64,000 bases of DNA, from NCBI RefSeq assembly GCF_002836355.1, contig NZ_PJCA01000039.1:124001-188000 (forward strand), written 5' to 3'. This stretch comes from Moritella sp. Urea-trap-13. GTDB lineage: Bacteria > Pseudomonadota > Gammaproteobacteria > Enterobacterales > Moritellaceae. The notes under the pieces were generated by a model. It searched no databases and was not told the DNA's origin. It saw only the letters and a program-made list of their open reading frames with translations. The translations under genes were made by a program, and so were the position numbers. Shown here one piece after another: positions 1-9,409 of this stretch (position 1 is its first letter; each line of letters begins with the position of its first letter).

Positions 1-2
1 AA

Positions 3-557
3 CCTTCATCATCTCGTCAATATGTGGAACTTGCTACGTTAGCACAACGTTTTCAAGCCGCAGTATTAGATAAAATCGTTTTTCCGACGATTATGTTAGT
101 GCCGTTTATTCTCGGTTTTGATTTATTGAATTTAAGTGCCGGTATCGATGAAAATTTCACGATTTCATTCGCTACTCAAGTCAAAGTTTCGTTACTTGAA
201 ATACTGCTATTTATGGCATTAAACAGCTACCTGCTAAAAGAGTACGGTCAAACCTTAGGTAAACGTATTGTTGGTATTGCGGTGGTCGGTGAGAATGGCC
301 AACGTCTGAGCTTGCAAGACATCATCCTTAAGCGTTATCTGCCATTTTGGGTTGCGGCTTACCTGCCATTTTTTGGTTTTATCATTACTGTCAGTAACTT
401 CCTGGCTATTTTCAGAGGTGATAAACGCCGTTGTCTGCATGATGACTTAGCCAAAACATTAGTCGTTAAGATGCCAAAAGGCACTAAAATTGCTAGCAAC
501 GACGTGCACGTCAATAGCGACGGTAAGAGCGAAGCGTCAGATGTAATGGATGCCTAG
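3..557 (+). CDS. RDD family membrane protein (5' end outside window)
   Basis: The reading frame is open back to the first bases of the window with no stop, so the gene starts upstream; the GTG at 24 is only the first in-frame start inside the window. The visible part has three hydrophobic segments and the RDD-family signature near the end: a short Gln-Thr-Leu-Gly-Lys-Arg motif after the second segment and RRCLHDDLAKT close to the C terminus. RDD proteins are small inner-membrane proteins, mostly of unknown role, some linked to ion or proton transport. A terminator follows at 628-653. Family assignment is firm; function is unknown. Confidence 0.8.
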   Translation, partial: PSSSRQYVELATLAQRFQAAVLDKIVFPTIMLVPFILGFDLLNLSAGIDENFTISFATQVKVSLLEILLFMALNSYLLKEYGQTLGKRIVGIAVVGENGQRLSLQDIILKRYLPFWVAAYLPFFGFIITVSNFLAIFRGDKRRCLHDDLAKTLVVKMPKGTKIASNDVHVNSDGKSEASDVMDA

Positions 558-627
558 CAATACAGAACATCAATATAGCGCGTCAGCACTGATAGCCTGA
601 TGTAAAAATAAAACCATAGTTAATAAG

Positions 628-653
628 AAAGCGTCCAAAGGACGCTTTTTTTA
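628..653. terminator. Bidirectional intrinsic terminator between the RDD gene and rlmB
   Basis: GCGTCC and GGACGC form a stem with an AAA loop, flanked by an A run on the left and a T run on the right. It sits between convergent genes and can serve both. Confidence 0.85.
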
Positions 654-700
654 TCTCAATTCATTGTAGTTCAACTTAATCGTAAAACTACAATTTATCG

Positions 701-1453
701 TTATTTAGCTTGGCGTTGACGCACAACTTCAAACAAACAAACACCAGCTGCTACTGATACGTTCAAGCTTGAAATACTACCAGCCATTGGGATGCTAACT
801 AGCTCATCACAATGTTCACGCGTTAAACGACGTAGACCTTTTTCTTCCGCACCCATCGCAATTGCTAATGGACCCATTAGTTTAGGCTGATATAAATCTT
901 GCGTTGCTTCGCCCGCAGTACCGATGATCCAGATGCGACGGTCTTGTAGTTCACGCATGGTACGTGCAAGGTTTGTCACCGCAATCAGTGGCACTGTTTC
1001 AGCTGCACCACATGCTACTTTACGTACCACAGATGTCAGTTGTACTGATTTATCTTTTGGTACGATAACAGCGTGTACACCAGCCGCATCAGCACTACGT
1101 AGACAAGCGCCTAGGTTGTGCGGATCAGTAACACCATCAAGAATCAATAAGAATGGGTGTTCTTCTTTCTCTTCAATACGGTTAAGTAACGTATCAAGAT
1201 CTGATTCGTTTAGCTTTTTGCCTTCAATAACGCGTGCTAATACACCGTTATGACGGCCACCGTCGCACTTTTTATCCAGTGTATTACGATTGACTAATTG
1301 CACTGCAATACCGATATCATTTAATTCTGCGATTAACGGTGTTAGACGGTCATCTTCACGACCCTTCAGTGCATATACTTCAATGAAGCGCTCTGGTTCA
1401 TGCTCCAGTAATGATTTAACTGCATGAATACCGAAAATTAGTTCACTGCTCAT
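701..1453 (-). CDS. rlmB: 23S rRNA (guanosine-2251-2'-O)-methyltransferase RlmB
   Basis: SpoU/TrmH-family SAM-dependent methyltransferase that modifies G2251 in the peptidyl-transferase loop of 23S rRNA. The 250 residues match the family length (E. coli 243). An N-terminal substrate-binding domain (about residues 5-75) is followed by the knotted SPOUT domain, with motif 1 [13 protein letters not shown], motif 2 [12 protein letters not shown] and motif 3 [18 protein letters not shown], all intact. The gene lies 35 bp downstream of rnr on the same strand, the usual rnr-rlmB pair, so the two are probably co-transcribed. Confidence 0.97.
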   Translation of the reverse strand: MSSELIFGIHAVKSLLEHEPERFIEVYALKGREDDRLTPLIAELNDIGIAVQLVNRNTLDKKCDGGRHNGVLARVIEGKKLNESDLDTLLNRIEEKEEHPFLLILDGVTDPHNLGACLRSADAAGVHAVIVPKDKSVQLTSVVRKVACGAAETVPLIAVTNLARTMRELQDRRIWIIGTAGEATQDLYQPKLMGPLAIAMGAEEKGLRRLTREHCDELVSIPMAGSISSLNVSVAAGVCLFEVVRQRQAK

Positions 1454-1488
1454 TGTATCTCTCTACCTTATTACTATTATTACTATTG

Positions 1489-4008
1489 CTATTTGTTTGC
1501 TTTTTGCTTTGAACGTTCGGCTCTACCGGGACGCGACTTAACTTTAGCTTTTACTTTCTTCTTAGCTGGTTTAGCCTTGCCCTTCGGTTTAGCGTCATCA
1601 AACGGTGATGCGCCTTTTTCAACAGTATCAACAGTTTGCGGCTTTAACTTCGCAGCAACGCGCGCTTTATCTGCCGCACTCGCCACGACTGCATCATCCG
1701 TTTTCAACTTCAATTTAGTCTTTTTGACCGGCTTTGCTTTTGTGCCTTCAGGCTTACGTTTACCAGAAAATGCAGCAGGTTTACTTTTGCTACGACGGCT
1801 GTGTGTTACCGCACCCGCAAGCTCAAGATCAATCTTCTTGTCGTTCATGTTGATCGCTAATACTTTAACTTCAACTTGATCGCCAATGCGGTATTCAACG
1901 CCACTTTTTTCGCCACGCAATGTTTGGCGTCCGCCATCAAAGTTATAATAATCACCACGTAAGCTAGATACATGTACCAAGCCATCGATGTTTAAGTTTT
2001 TGATACGAACAAAGAAACCAAAGTTTGTTACTGCAGCGATCACACCATCAAAGGTATCACCAAGGTGATCTTGCATGTATTCACACTTCAAGAAGTCTGA
2101 CACATCACGCGTAGCATCATCAGCACGACGTTCTGTTAATGAGCAATGCTCACCTAATGTCTCAACATCACTCACCTGGTAGCAATAACCACCCGTGCTA
2201 GTCCAACGTTTCGTTAGTGGCGAACCAGCTTTAACTGCAGCTTGGTTAGCAAGTTCAAACTTGATTGCACGGTGTAATACTAAATCAGGGTAACGACGAA
2301 TTGGCGACGTAAAGTGACCATAAGCTGTTAACGCTAAACCAAAGTGACCGTTATTTTCTTCTTGATATACCGCTTGTTTCATTGAACGTAGCAGCATAGT
2401 TTGGATAAGTTCTTTATCCGGACGATCTTGAATACTGCTAATCAAAGCAGCGTAATCAAGTGGTGTTGGTTTCAAACCGCCACCCAGCTCTAGGCCAGTT
2501 TCACTTAAGAAGCTTCTGAAGTTAACTAGCTTTTCTTCGCCTGGAGTATCATGCACACGTAATAACGCTGCCGCTTTATGCTTACTCACAAAACGCGCTG
2601 ATGCAACGTTTGCTAAGATCATGCATTCTTCAATTAATTTATGTGCATCGTTACGTACAACAGGTACGATCTTGTCGATTTTACGATGTTCATTAAAGAC
2701 GAAACGCGTTTCTAACGTTTCAAATTCAATTGCACCACGCTCAGAGCGTGCCACTTTCAAGACTTTGTACATGTTATGCAATTCGTGAAGATGTGGCACT
2801 ACCGCTTGGTATTCAGTGCGAAGTTCAGCATCACCATCAAGAATGTTAGCTACTTTGGTATAAGTTAAACGCGCATGTGAGTTCATCACTGCTTCATAGA
2901 ACTTATAACCAGATAAACGACCAGCATCAGAAACTGTCATTTCACAAACCATACATAGACGATCTACGTGTGGGTTCAATGAACATAAACCATTTGATAA
3001 TACTTCTGGCAGCATAGGCACAACTTGCTCAGGGAAGTAAACTGAGTTACCTCGACCTTGTGCTTCCAGATCTAAATCTGAATTAGTTTGTACATATGAA
3101 CTTACGTCAGCAATCGCTACCCATAAACGCCAGCCACCGCTTTTTTTACGTTCACAGAATACCGCATCATCGAAATCGCGTGCATCTTCACCATCAATCG
3201 TTAGCAAAGGTAAATCACGTAAATCAACACGATTTAGTTTCGCGTCTTCAGGTACTTCTGGTGACAATTCTTTCATGTCATCAAGAATATGTTCCGGCCA
3301 TACGTGCGGAATATCATGTGTGCGGATCGCCACTTGAATTTCCATACCGGGTGCCATATTTTCACCCAGCACTTCTACAACTTTACCAAGTGCAGGTAAG
3401 TTATAAGTTGGACGTTTTAGAATTTCAGTCACAACCATTTGACCAGCTCGAGCACCAAGACGCTCTTCATCACTGATACGTATTTCTTGTTTAATACGGC
3501 TATCATCTGGACGTACAAAGGCAACGCCTTTATCGAGATAAACACGACCAACAAGTTGCAAAGGTTCGCCATCAAGTACACGTACAAAACGTGCTTCTTT
3601 ACGGCCTTTAAACTCTTCTTTTACTGGTTGTGCCAGAATACGATCGCCATGGAATAACGTCGACATTTGACGGATAGAGATAAATAAATCTTTACCACCG
3701 TCATCTGGGCGGAAAAAGCCAAAACCATCGCGATGGCCTAATACTAGTCCTTCCAATAAATCTAAGCGTTCAGGTAATTCATAAGTTCTGTTACGAGCGA
3801 AAATCAACTGCCCATCACGCTCCATCGCACGTAAGCGACGACGTAAAGCTTCTTCGTGTTCATCACCTGCTAATTTTAATCCAGCAAATATTTGCTCACG
3901 ATTAATCGAATTTTCTAGGCTACGAAGATAATCAAGAATAAATTCTCGACTAGGAATTGGATTGCTGTATTTTTCCTGCTCACGCGTATGGAAAGGGTCT
4001 TTACTCAT
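1489..4008 (-). CDS. rnr: Ribonuclease R
   Basis: Processive 3'-to-5' exoribonuclease that degrades structured RNA, including rRNA fragments and defective mRNA. The 839-residue protein has an N-terminal winged-helix segment (about 20-85), two cold-shock OB domains (about 85-240), the RNB catalytic domain with the metal-binding IDGEDARDFDDAV motif at residues 271-283 (Asp272, 278, 280 and 281), an S1 domain (about 645-725) and a long Lys-rich C-terminal tail. The tail is low complexity and explains an antisense open frame here, which is not a gene. It is followed directly by rlmB. Confidence 0.98.
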   Translation of the reverse strand: MSKDPFHTREQEKYSNPIPSREFILDYLRSLENSINREQIFAGLKLAGDEHEEALRRRLRAMERDGQLIFARNRTYELPERLDLLEGLVLGHRDGFGFFRPDDGGKDLFISIRQMSTLFHGDRILAQPVKEEFKGRKEARFVRVLDGEPLQLVGRVYLDKGVAFVRPDDSRIKQEIRISDEERLGARAGQMVVTEILKRPTYNLPALGKVVEVLGENMAPGMEIQVAIRTHDIPHVWPEHILDDMKELSPEVPEDAKLNRVDLRDLPLLTIDGEDARDFDDAVFCERKKSGGWRLWVAIADVSSYVQTNSDLDLEAQGRGNSVYFPEQVVPMLPEVLSNGLCSLNPHVDRLCMVCEMTVSDAGRLSGYKFYEAVMNSHARLTYTKVANILDGDAELRTEYQAVVPHLHELHNMYKVLKVARSERGAIEFETLETRFVFNEHRKIDKIVPVVRNDAHKLIEECMILANVASARFVSKHKAAALLRVHDTPGEEKLVNFRSFLSETGLELGGGLKPTPLDYAALISSIQDRPDKELIQTMLLRSMKQAVYQEENNGHFGLALTAYGHFTSPIRRYPDLVLHRAIKFELANQAAVKAGSPLTKRWTSTGGYCYQVSDVETLGEHCSLTERRADDATRDVSDFLKCEYMQDHLGDTFDGVIAAVTNFGFFVRIKNLNIDGLVHVSSLRGDYYNFDGGRQTLRGEKSGVEYRIGDQVEVKVLAINMNDKKIDLELAGAVTHSRRSKSKPAAFSGKRKPEGTKAKPVKKTKLKLKTDDAVVASAADKARVAAKLKPQTVDTVEKGASPFDDAKPKGKAKPAKKKVKAKVKSRPGRAERSKQKANK

Positions 4009-4191
4009 AGAAGGTCCAAATTGGTAGGAATATCGTTCGGATTATATACCCAAACCACATTAGGATACAGTTTTGTACCCTAAGTAAGTCGGTATACGAG
4101 AAGGATAGTAATAAATGAGCATAGGATCGAATCGAAACTAACTCTAATTGACTATTCAGTTAGCGCCGATAACATATTTAATGCCCTGTGG

Positions 4192-5034
4192 TTACTGATA
4201 TTTAGCAGCATTCTTTGCTGCTATAACTACACGTTCAGGCATTCTATTTTCTAATTGGGCTAATAATCGGGCTAATTTTTCGTGCATCTTAGCATCTGCC
4301 GTCACGGTATTATACAAATAACTGTAGGCGGTTTGATAATCATAAGGGCTGCCATAACCTCGTACGAGCAACTCGGCCCACTGTATTTTAGCAGGTAAAA
4401 AACCGAGTTTCGCCGACTGCTCAAATAACGGCAGCGCCCGGTCGATATCTTGTTGCACAAATTGACCTTGCACATAATAACGACCCAGTTGCTCTAATGC
4501 TCTAGGCTGACCTTGACTGGCAGCAGCACGCATGAAGTAAACGCCGAGTTCGGCATTCTTATCTACACACACACCCCAAGCTAGCATATCACCCCATAAA
4601 AATTGATAGCTTGGCAACTTCACTAATTCAGCACGGACTTTAATATCAGCAACAAGCTGACATTCATCTGCACGCACTCGTTGTAGATGGGTATTTGCGC
4701 CGATTAATTGGTTTAATTCATCATCACTATATAACTCAACCGCACTGGGGAAATCGCTATACTTAGTTTTAGTGTTACCGGCTTCTTCAGCTGCAACAGC
4801 GCGCTTGCCACTGTCGGTGATACGTTGTTCTTTTTCGCCAACCGGTTTACTTGCTAGCGACTTACTTGCCGCCTGCTTGCTTGAAACTGGCATACTTGAT
4901 ATTAGCGAGTCACCGCTGTTTTCCGCTGCAAGCACATTAACACCAGACACAGATACACTCGCTATTACCACGCATAATACCGCTTTCACGTGACGGTAAA
5001 TTGTTGTTAATTTCGTTATCGGTGTTGTAAGCAT
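4192..5034 (-). CDS. motX: MotX-like sodium-type polar flagellar motor (T-ring) protein with Sel1-like repeats
   Basis: Exported protein of 280 residues with an N-terminal hydrophobic signal segment (about residues 15-37). The C-terminal 180 residues carry Sel1/TPR-like repeats and a MotX-like stretch (ECQLVADI, then YQFLWGDMLAWGVCV). MotX is part of the periplasmic T ring that holds PomAB stators in sodium-driven polar flagella. It neighbours rnr, a position I recall for motX in vibrios. A sigma-28-type promoter directly upstream (5102-5128) supports a flagellar role. Residues 40-95 form a Ser/Ala/Lys-rich linker that makes it longer than the roughly 210-residue vibrio MotX I recall. Another Sel1-repeat protein remains possible. 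Confidence 0.75.
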   Translation of the reverse strand: MLTTPITKLTTIYRHVKAVLCVVIASVSVSGVNVLAAENSGDSLISSMPVSSKQAASKSLASKPVGEKEQRITDSGKRAVAAEEAGNTKTKYSDFPSAVELYSDDELNQLIGANTHLQRVRADECQLVADIKVRAELVKLPSYQFLWGDMLAWGVCVDKNAELGVYFMRAAASQGQPRALEQLGRYYVQGQFVQQDIDRALPLFEQSAKLGFLPAKIQWAELLVRGYGSPYDYQTAYSYLYNTVTADAKMHEKLARLLAQLENRMPERVVIAAKNAAKYQ

Positions 5035-5101
5035 ATCAATGAACCTAAGCGATTATGTGTGGCGATCACAATTACTGTGATAATAGACTGTGGTAATAGA
5101 T

Positions 5102-5128
5102 ATATCGGCCAAAGTATCGTTTTCTTAA
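5102..5128 (-). promoter_or_regulatory. Sigma-28 (FliA)-type promoter for motX
   Basis: On the minus strand TTAA is followed after exactly 15 bases by GCCGATAT. The FliA consensus is TAAA-N15-GCCGATAA, so 10 of 12 defined bases match with correct spacing. It lies about 70 bp upstream of the motX start and just beyond the mdh terminator. Confidence 0.65.
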
Positions 5129-5162
5129 ATAAAAAAAACCCAAGTTACGATAACTTGGGTTT
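5129..5162 (-). terminator. Intrinsic terminator of mdh
   Basis: AACCCAAGTTA and TAACTTGGGTT form a perfect 11-bp stem with a CGA loop; on the minus strand it is followed by a run of T. It insulates mdh from the motX promoter. Confidence 0.9.
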
Positions 5163-5203
5163 CAATTTTAATCACCATTAACCTAAACGGCTAATAATAA
5201 TGA

Positions 5204-6142
5204 TTAACCAGCAACGAATTCTTCACCTAAGGTGATGTTCGCTTTTAGTTCTTCTAACATTGCATCACGTGCGTTAGCTTCAAATTCGCTTAACTCGCCG
5301 TATGCTAATACTTCTTCGACGCCGTTTTTACCTAGTAGTACAGGTTGTGCGAAGAATGTAGCGTGATCAGAACCACCGTCAACATAAGTACACTCAACGA
5401 TACCTTCTTCACCTTGTAGTGCGCGAACAAGAGATAGACCGAAACGTGCAGCTGCTTGGCCCATAGAAAGTGTCGCAGAACCGCCACCCGCTTTAGCTTC
5501 AACAACTTCAGTACCCGCATTTTGGATACGTGATGTTAATGCAACAACTTCTTCAGCTGTAAATTCAACACCTTTAACTTGAGAAAGTAACGGTAGAATT
5601 GTAACGCCTGAGTGACCACCAATAACCGGTACTTCAACGTCAGCAAGTGAGATGCCTTTAAGCGCACTAACAAAAGTTTCAGAACGAATCACATCCAGCG
5701 TGGTAATACCGAATAATTTACGTTTGTCGTAAACACCGGCTTGCTTAAGTACTTCTGCAGCGATTGGCACAGTCGTATTTACTGGGTTAGTAATGATACC
5801 GATACATGCATTTGGGCATACTTCAGCACATTTACCTGCTAGATTTTTGATAATGCCAGCATTGATATTGAATAGATCTGAACGGTCCATACCTGGTTTA
5901 CGAGCAACACCCGCAGAGATAAGAACAACATCAGCACCAACAAGTGCATCCGTTGGATCCATACCAGCAAAACCAGCAATAGTAACGTCTGTAGGGATGT
6001 GGCTTAAATCAACAGCAACACCTGGAGTTACTGGTGCGATATCATAAAGTGATAAATCAGAACCAGCAGGTAGTTGAGTTTTCAAAAGTAGGGCTAAAGC
6101 TTGACCGATACCGCCAGCAGCACCTAATACAGCGACTTTCAT
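5204..6142 (-). CDS. mdh: Malate dehydrogenase (NAD-dependent)
   Basis: Oxidises malate to oxaloacetate in the TCA cycle. The start at 6142 gives [14 protein letters not shown] and 312 residues, the enterobacterial length. A longer frame from 6154 would start with METS, but those codons contain the GGAG ribosome-binding site. The Rossmann motif GAAGGIGQ is at residues 7-14; the catalytic region holds the loop around [11 protein letters not shown], the [10 protein letters not shown] segment and the active-site His in [10 protein letters not shown]. Single gene with its own terminator. In many relatives mdh and argR are direct divergent neighbours; here the art operon lies between them. Confidence 0.98.
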   Translation of the reverse strand: MKVAVLGAAGGIGQALALLLKTQLPAGSDLSLYDIAPVTPGVAVDLSHIPTDVTIAGFAGMDPTDALVGADVVLISAGVARKPGMDRSDLFNINAGIIKNLAGKCAEVCPNACIGIITNPVNTTVPIAAEVLKQAGVYDKRKLFGITTLDVIRSETFVSALKGISLADVEVPVIGGHSGVTILPLLSQVKGVEFTAEEVVALTSRIQNAGTEVVEAKAGGGSATLSMGQAAARFGLSLVRALQGEEGIVECTYVDGGSDHATFFAQPVLLGKNGVEEVLAYGELSEFEANARDAMLEELKANITLGEEFVAG

Positions 6143-6340
6143 AGACGTCTCCATTATCTTAATTGTTTATGTAGAATACAATATTCACAAATTCCTTGAA
6201 TCACTGCTACCTTACTGCAACATTGACGAAAAAACAATTAACAACGCCGATATGCAGGGTAAATAATGCATTACACTGGCGTTTTAAAGCGTTGGCTTTC
6301 TATCTGACAGGAATTGGCTTTCAGGTGAAATGAATATACT

Positions 6341-6387
6341 GGTTCATCTATTTCGCTGCTAATCAGCAATGACGAAATAAATGAACC
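6341..6387. repeat. Long imperfect hairpin downstream of artM
   Basis: A 15-bp arm starting GGTTCATCTATTTCG and its partner CGAAATAAATGAACC pair with one mismatch around an inner GCT/AGC stem. There is no T run on either side, so it looks like an mRNA-stabilising or processing structure at the 3' end of the art operon rather than a classical terminator. Confidence 0.6.
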
Positions 6388-6401
6388 GATAACAACATCA
6401 A

Positions 6402-7067
6402 TTACGATTGAAACGCGAGGGCTTTTTTCTCTAACTGTTTAAAGATTAATACTAAAATACCATTCATGCCTAAGTAGATAATACCCGCAGCAGAAAAGGC
6501 CATTAACGCATCATAGGTTTGGCCATTGATTTGATTAGCATAACCCATCACATCCATGATGGTAATTGAACTGGCTAATGACGTGCCCTTCAGTACCAAA
6601 ATCACTTCGTTAGAATAAGACGGTAATACACGGCGCAGCGCATGCGGCACGATAACCGCGAGCGTTTGTCCCCGCGTCATACCAAGGGCTTTACAGGCAT
6701 CCCATTCACCGCGTGGCACAGATTCAATCGCACCTTTAAATAAAAGTGATGAATAAGCCGCGGTATTAAAGGCTAAGGCAATAATAGCGCAAATTTTCGC
6801 TTGGCTTAGGTAATCCCATAAAAAGCTATGTCTAATCACTTCAAACTGCGATGGGCCGCTGTAAACCAAAAATATTTGGATCAGTAATGGCGTACCAGTA
6901 AAGATTAAAATAATAGTCCGGGCTAATAAATTTAATCCAGGGATCTTATTGACCATCGCCAGCGTTAAACCGACCGCAAGGATAGAGCCAAATAATAAAC
7001 TAAAAAAGGTAATTTCCAGCGTCGTGCTCAAGCCGTTAAATAATAACCAGAAGTGATCTAACGTCAT
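6402..7067 (-). CDS. artM: Arginine ABC transporter permease ArtM
   Basis: Inner-membrane permease of the polar amino acid (HisM/ArtM) type, 221 residues (E. coli ArtM 222). About five membrane helices are visible, and the EAA loop that contacts the ATPase reads EWDACKALGMTRGQTLAVIV at about residues 120-140. It forms a heterodimer with ArtQ. Its ATG overlaps the artQ stop (ATGA), which implies translational coupling. It is the last gene of artP-artJ-artQ-artM. Specificity for arginine is inferred from ArtP similarity, the ARG box and the neighbouring argR. Confidence 0.88.
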   Translation of the reverse strand: MTLDHFWLLFNGLSTTLEITFFSLLFGSILAVGLTLAMVNKIPGLNLLARTIILIFTGTPLLIQIFLVYSGPSQFEVIRHSFLWDYLSQAKICAIIALAFNTAAYSSLLFKGAIESVPRGEWDACKALGMTRGQTLAVIVPHALRRVLPSYSNEVILVLKGTSLASSITIMDVMGYANQINGQTYDALMAFSAAGIIYLGMNGILVLIFKQLEKKALAFQS

Positions 7068-7738
7068 TTTGCTACTCCGGCATCAAAACGGTTAATGTGA
7101 TTATCAAGGTGCTTTAACATCCATTGACTAATCAAGGTAATAATCAGGTAAATCGCCGCCGCCGCAACTAAAAAGGTAAATGGCTTATAAGTACTGCCTG
7201 ATAATAAATCCGCTTGCTTCATCAAGTCTGTCACACCAATGAGGGAAACTAAGGCGGTATCTTTTAATAATACCATCCACTGATTGCCTAAACCCGGCAG
7301 CGCTAAACGCCATGCTTGCGGTAAGGTAATACGCAGGAAGCAACGAACTGGGCCCATACCAAGTGCTTGAGCGCCTTGTTGCTGACCTTTTGGTACTGAT
7401 TGAATCGCCGCACGCAAGGTTTGCGAGGCATAAGAAGCAAAGATAAGCGACAAAGCAACCACACCACTCCAGAACGGACTGATGTCATAAAATTCATCGG
7501 TTAATAAAAACAGAATATGGGTGCCACCGAAGAAGATAAAGAACACAATCAAGATCTCAGGTAAGCCACGCAATATCGTCACAAACAAGCTAATCGGCTT
7601 GGCAATCAATGGGTTCTTTTGCATTTCTGCAACACAGAATAGAATAGCGAGAACCAAGCCAACCAACAAGGATGTTAGCGCCAGGCCAAGGGTGATTTTT
7701 GTTGCATCCAATAATAATTGAAGCTGCAAAAGATCCAT
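7064..7738 (-). CDS. artQ: Arginine ABC transporter permease ArtQ
   Basis: Second permease of the arginine importer, 224 residues. I chose the start at 7738 (MDLLQLQLLLDATKI) because CCGGAG lies about six bases upstream; the longer frame from 7762 would consume that site. It has five hydrophobic segments and an EAA loop around VPKGQQQGAQALGMGPVRCF. The stop overlaps artM by four bases. A terminator-like hairpin separates it from artJ, so permease expression is probably below that of the binding protein. Confidence 0.88.
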   Translation of the reverse strand: MDLLQLQLLLDATKITLGLALTSLLVGLVLAILFCVAEMQKNPLIAKPISLFVTILRGLPEILIVFFIFFGGTHILFLLTDEFYDISPFWSGVVALSLIFASYASQTLRAAIQSVPKGQQQGAQALGMGPVRCFLRITLPQAWRLALPGLGNQWMVLLKDTALVSLIGVTDLMKQADLLSGSTYKPFTFLVAAAAIYLIITLISQWMLKHLDNHINRFDAGVAK

Positions 7739-7751
7739 AAAAACTCCGGAA

Positions 7752-7786
7752 CGTAAAAACAAAAAGTGCCCCTAAAAGGCACTTTA
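7752..7786 (-). terminator. Partial (intercistronic) terminator between artJ and artQ
   Basis: AAAGTGCC and GGCACTTT form a stem with a seven-base loop, followed on the minus strand by TTTTTG and a further T-rich run. It lies inside the operon and would let the binding-protein mRNA accumulate above the permease mRNA. Confidence 0.75.
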
Positions 7787-7874
7787 AAATGAATTATCTC
7801 GTGACCACAATAACTTGACTATTATGCCCTGATATTGCAAACCAAATCAGGTCGAGATTAAACACTGTTATCTG

Positions 7875-8618
7875 TTATTTAGCAAAGTATTTTGCGTAAA
7901 TCTTATCGTAAGTACCGTTCGCTTTAATTGCTTGCAAACCTTTGTTCAGTTTAGCTAATAATTCAGCGTTATCTTTACGTACTGCGATAGCAAAACCAGC
8001 ACCAAAGTATTTCGCGTCAGTCACGGCTTTACCAACTGTTTCGTAGTTACCATCACTGTGCTTGCTCAACCAATCATGGGCAACAGCAGAGTCAGCGAAC
8101 ACACCGTTAATACGACCATTTTTAAGGTCTAGAAATGCTTTTTGGTATGATGGGAAGTTAAGTAATAATACTTTTTCATCCGCATATGTGTCAGTCATGT
8201 AAGCTTGGTGAGAGGTACCATTTTGTACACCTACTGCTTTACCTGATAAATCAGCAACAACATTATACTTGCCTTTTTCAGCAACTAATACCGCTGAGTT
8301 CTCGTAATAAACATCAGAAAAATCAACTTGTTTTTGACGTGCTGGTGTTACATCCATTGCGGCAATAGCGGCATCATAACGGCGGAATTTCAGGCTTGGG
8401 ATCAAACTATCAAACGACTGATTAGCAAAACTACATTCCGCTTTTAATTCACTGCAAACTGCGCGGGCGATATCAATATCAAAACCTTGGAATTCGTTGT
8501 TTGCATCCATCATTTCAAACGGAGGATACGTTGCTTCAGTAACAAATTTGATTTGTTCTGCGGCTGTTACTTGCGCGGCGGCTGAAGTTAGAATTAATGC
8601 TGTTAATAGTTTTTTCAT
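7875..8618 (-). CDS. artJ: Periplasmic arginine-binding protein (ArtJ/ArtI type)
   Basis: Solute-binding protein of the SBP_bac_3 family, 247 residues. The start at 8618 is supported by AGGA eight bases upstream and gives a classical signal peptide (MKKLLTALILTSAAAQVTA, cleaved near residue 20); a frame starting at 8651 would add an unlikely leader. The mature N terminus, IKFVTEATYPPFEMMDANNE, and the GFDIDIARAVC segment are typical of arginine, lysine and histidine binders. It delivers substrate to ArtQM. Ligand identity is inferred from context. Confidence 0.88.
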   Translation of the reverse strand: MKKLLTALILTSAAAQVTAAEQIKFVTEATYPPFEMMDANNEFQGFDIDIARAVCSELKAECSFANQSFDSLIPSLKFRRYDAAIAAMDVTPARQKQVDFSDVYYENSAVLVAEKGKYNVVADLSGKAVGVQNGTSHQAYMTDTYADEKVLLLNFPSYQKAFLDLKNGRINGVFADSAVAHDWLSKHSDGNYETVGKAVTDAKYFGAGFAIAVRKDNAELLAKLNKGLQAIKANGTYDKIYAKYFAK

Positions 8619-8668
8619 TTGGGTCGTCCTATTCCTAATATTTTTAATCATCTAATGTTTTAAATAAA

Positions 8669-9409
8669 CTAATGTGTTAGATAATGTGTGAATTGTGGCG
8701 TTTGCGGTTTCTGGAAGTGCTCTGCACCACCAAATTCAACAATTTCACCGCTTTCAAGATAACATACCTGACTAGCGACCTTACGCGCGAAGTCCACTTC
8801 GTGCGTAACGACAACCTGAGTAATACCTGTGATTGCCAGTGATTTAATGATTTCAGCTACTTGGTTGGTCACCTCTGGATCTAACGCCGCAGTAGGTTCA
8901 TCAAATAGCAGTACTTCTGGTTTCATCATTAAGGCACGTGCAATCGCCACACGTTGCTGTTGACCACCGGATAAGGCTAATGGAAATACATCGGCTTTAT
9001 CCGTTAGTTGTAATTGCTCAAGGATCTTCATGGCCTCTTCACGAGCATGTTGTTTTGTTTGCTTTAAAATCTTAACCGGTGCTTCAATTAAGTTATCCAT
9101 CACAGACATATGTGGCCATAGGTTGTATTGTTGAAAGACCATACCGACTTTCTGTCTGAGCATCTGACTACGCTTGATTAATTTTTTATCACTGAGCTTG
9201 GTAGAAAAATCAAATGTTTCACCGGCAATGCTGATTGAACCATTATCTGGCGTATCAAGTAAGTTAAGGACGCGCAGTAAAGAACTCTTACCGGCACCAC
9301 TTGGACCAAGCAGAACTAAGGTCTCGCCTTTGGCACATTTAAGGTCGATGTTTTGTAACACATCAAGTTGACCCCAAGATTTACAGATGTTTTTTAATTC
9401 GATGCTCAT
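8669..9409 (-). CDS. artP: Arginine ABC transporter ATP-binding protein ArtP
   Basis: ATPase of the arginine importer, 246 residues from the ATG at 9409 ([12 protein letters not shown], as in E. coli ArtP). A GTG at 9433 would add eight residues but is not needed. Walker A is GPSGAGKSS, the Q loop is [13 protein letters not shown], the signature is [15 protein letters not shown], Walker B is [13 protein letters not shown] and the switch His lies in VVTHEVDFA. First gene of the operon, divergent from argR; an ARG box lies in the shared upstream region, as expected for ArgR-repressed arginine uptake. Confidence 0.92.
   Translation of the reverse strand: MSIELKNICKSWGQLDVLQNIDLKCAKGETLVLLGPSGAGKSSLLRVLNLLDTPDNGSISIAGETFDFSTKLSDKKLIKRSQMLRQKVGMVFQQYNLWPHMSVMDNLIEAPVKILKQTKQHAREEAMKILEQLQLTDKADVFPLALSGGQQQRVAIARALMMKPEVLLFDEPTAALDPEVTNQVAEIIKSLAITGITQVVVTHEVDFARKVASQVCYLESGEIVEFGGAEHFQKPQTPQFTHYLTH

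Noticed and set aside
1493-1879. 128-codon hydrophobic-looking frame opposite the 3' end of rnr
   Set aside because: It is the reverse reading of the Lys/Ala-rich tail of RNase R; the Phe/Leu-rich product is an artefact of complementing Lys codons.
6140-6155. MetJ-box-like AGACGTCT before mdh, and again before nasA near 54213
   Set aside because: Each site has a single 8-bp box, whereas MetJ needs at least two adjacent boxes. The shared AATGGAGACGTCT around two start sites is mostly ribosome-binding site and is probably coincidence.
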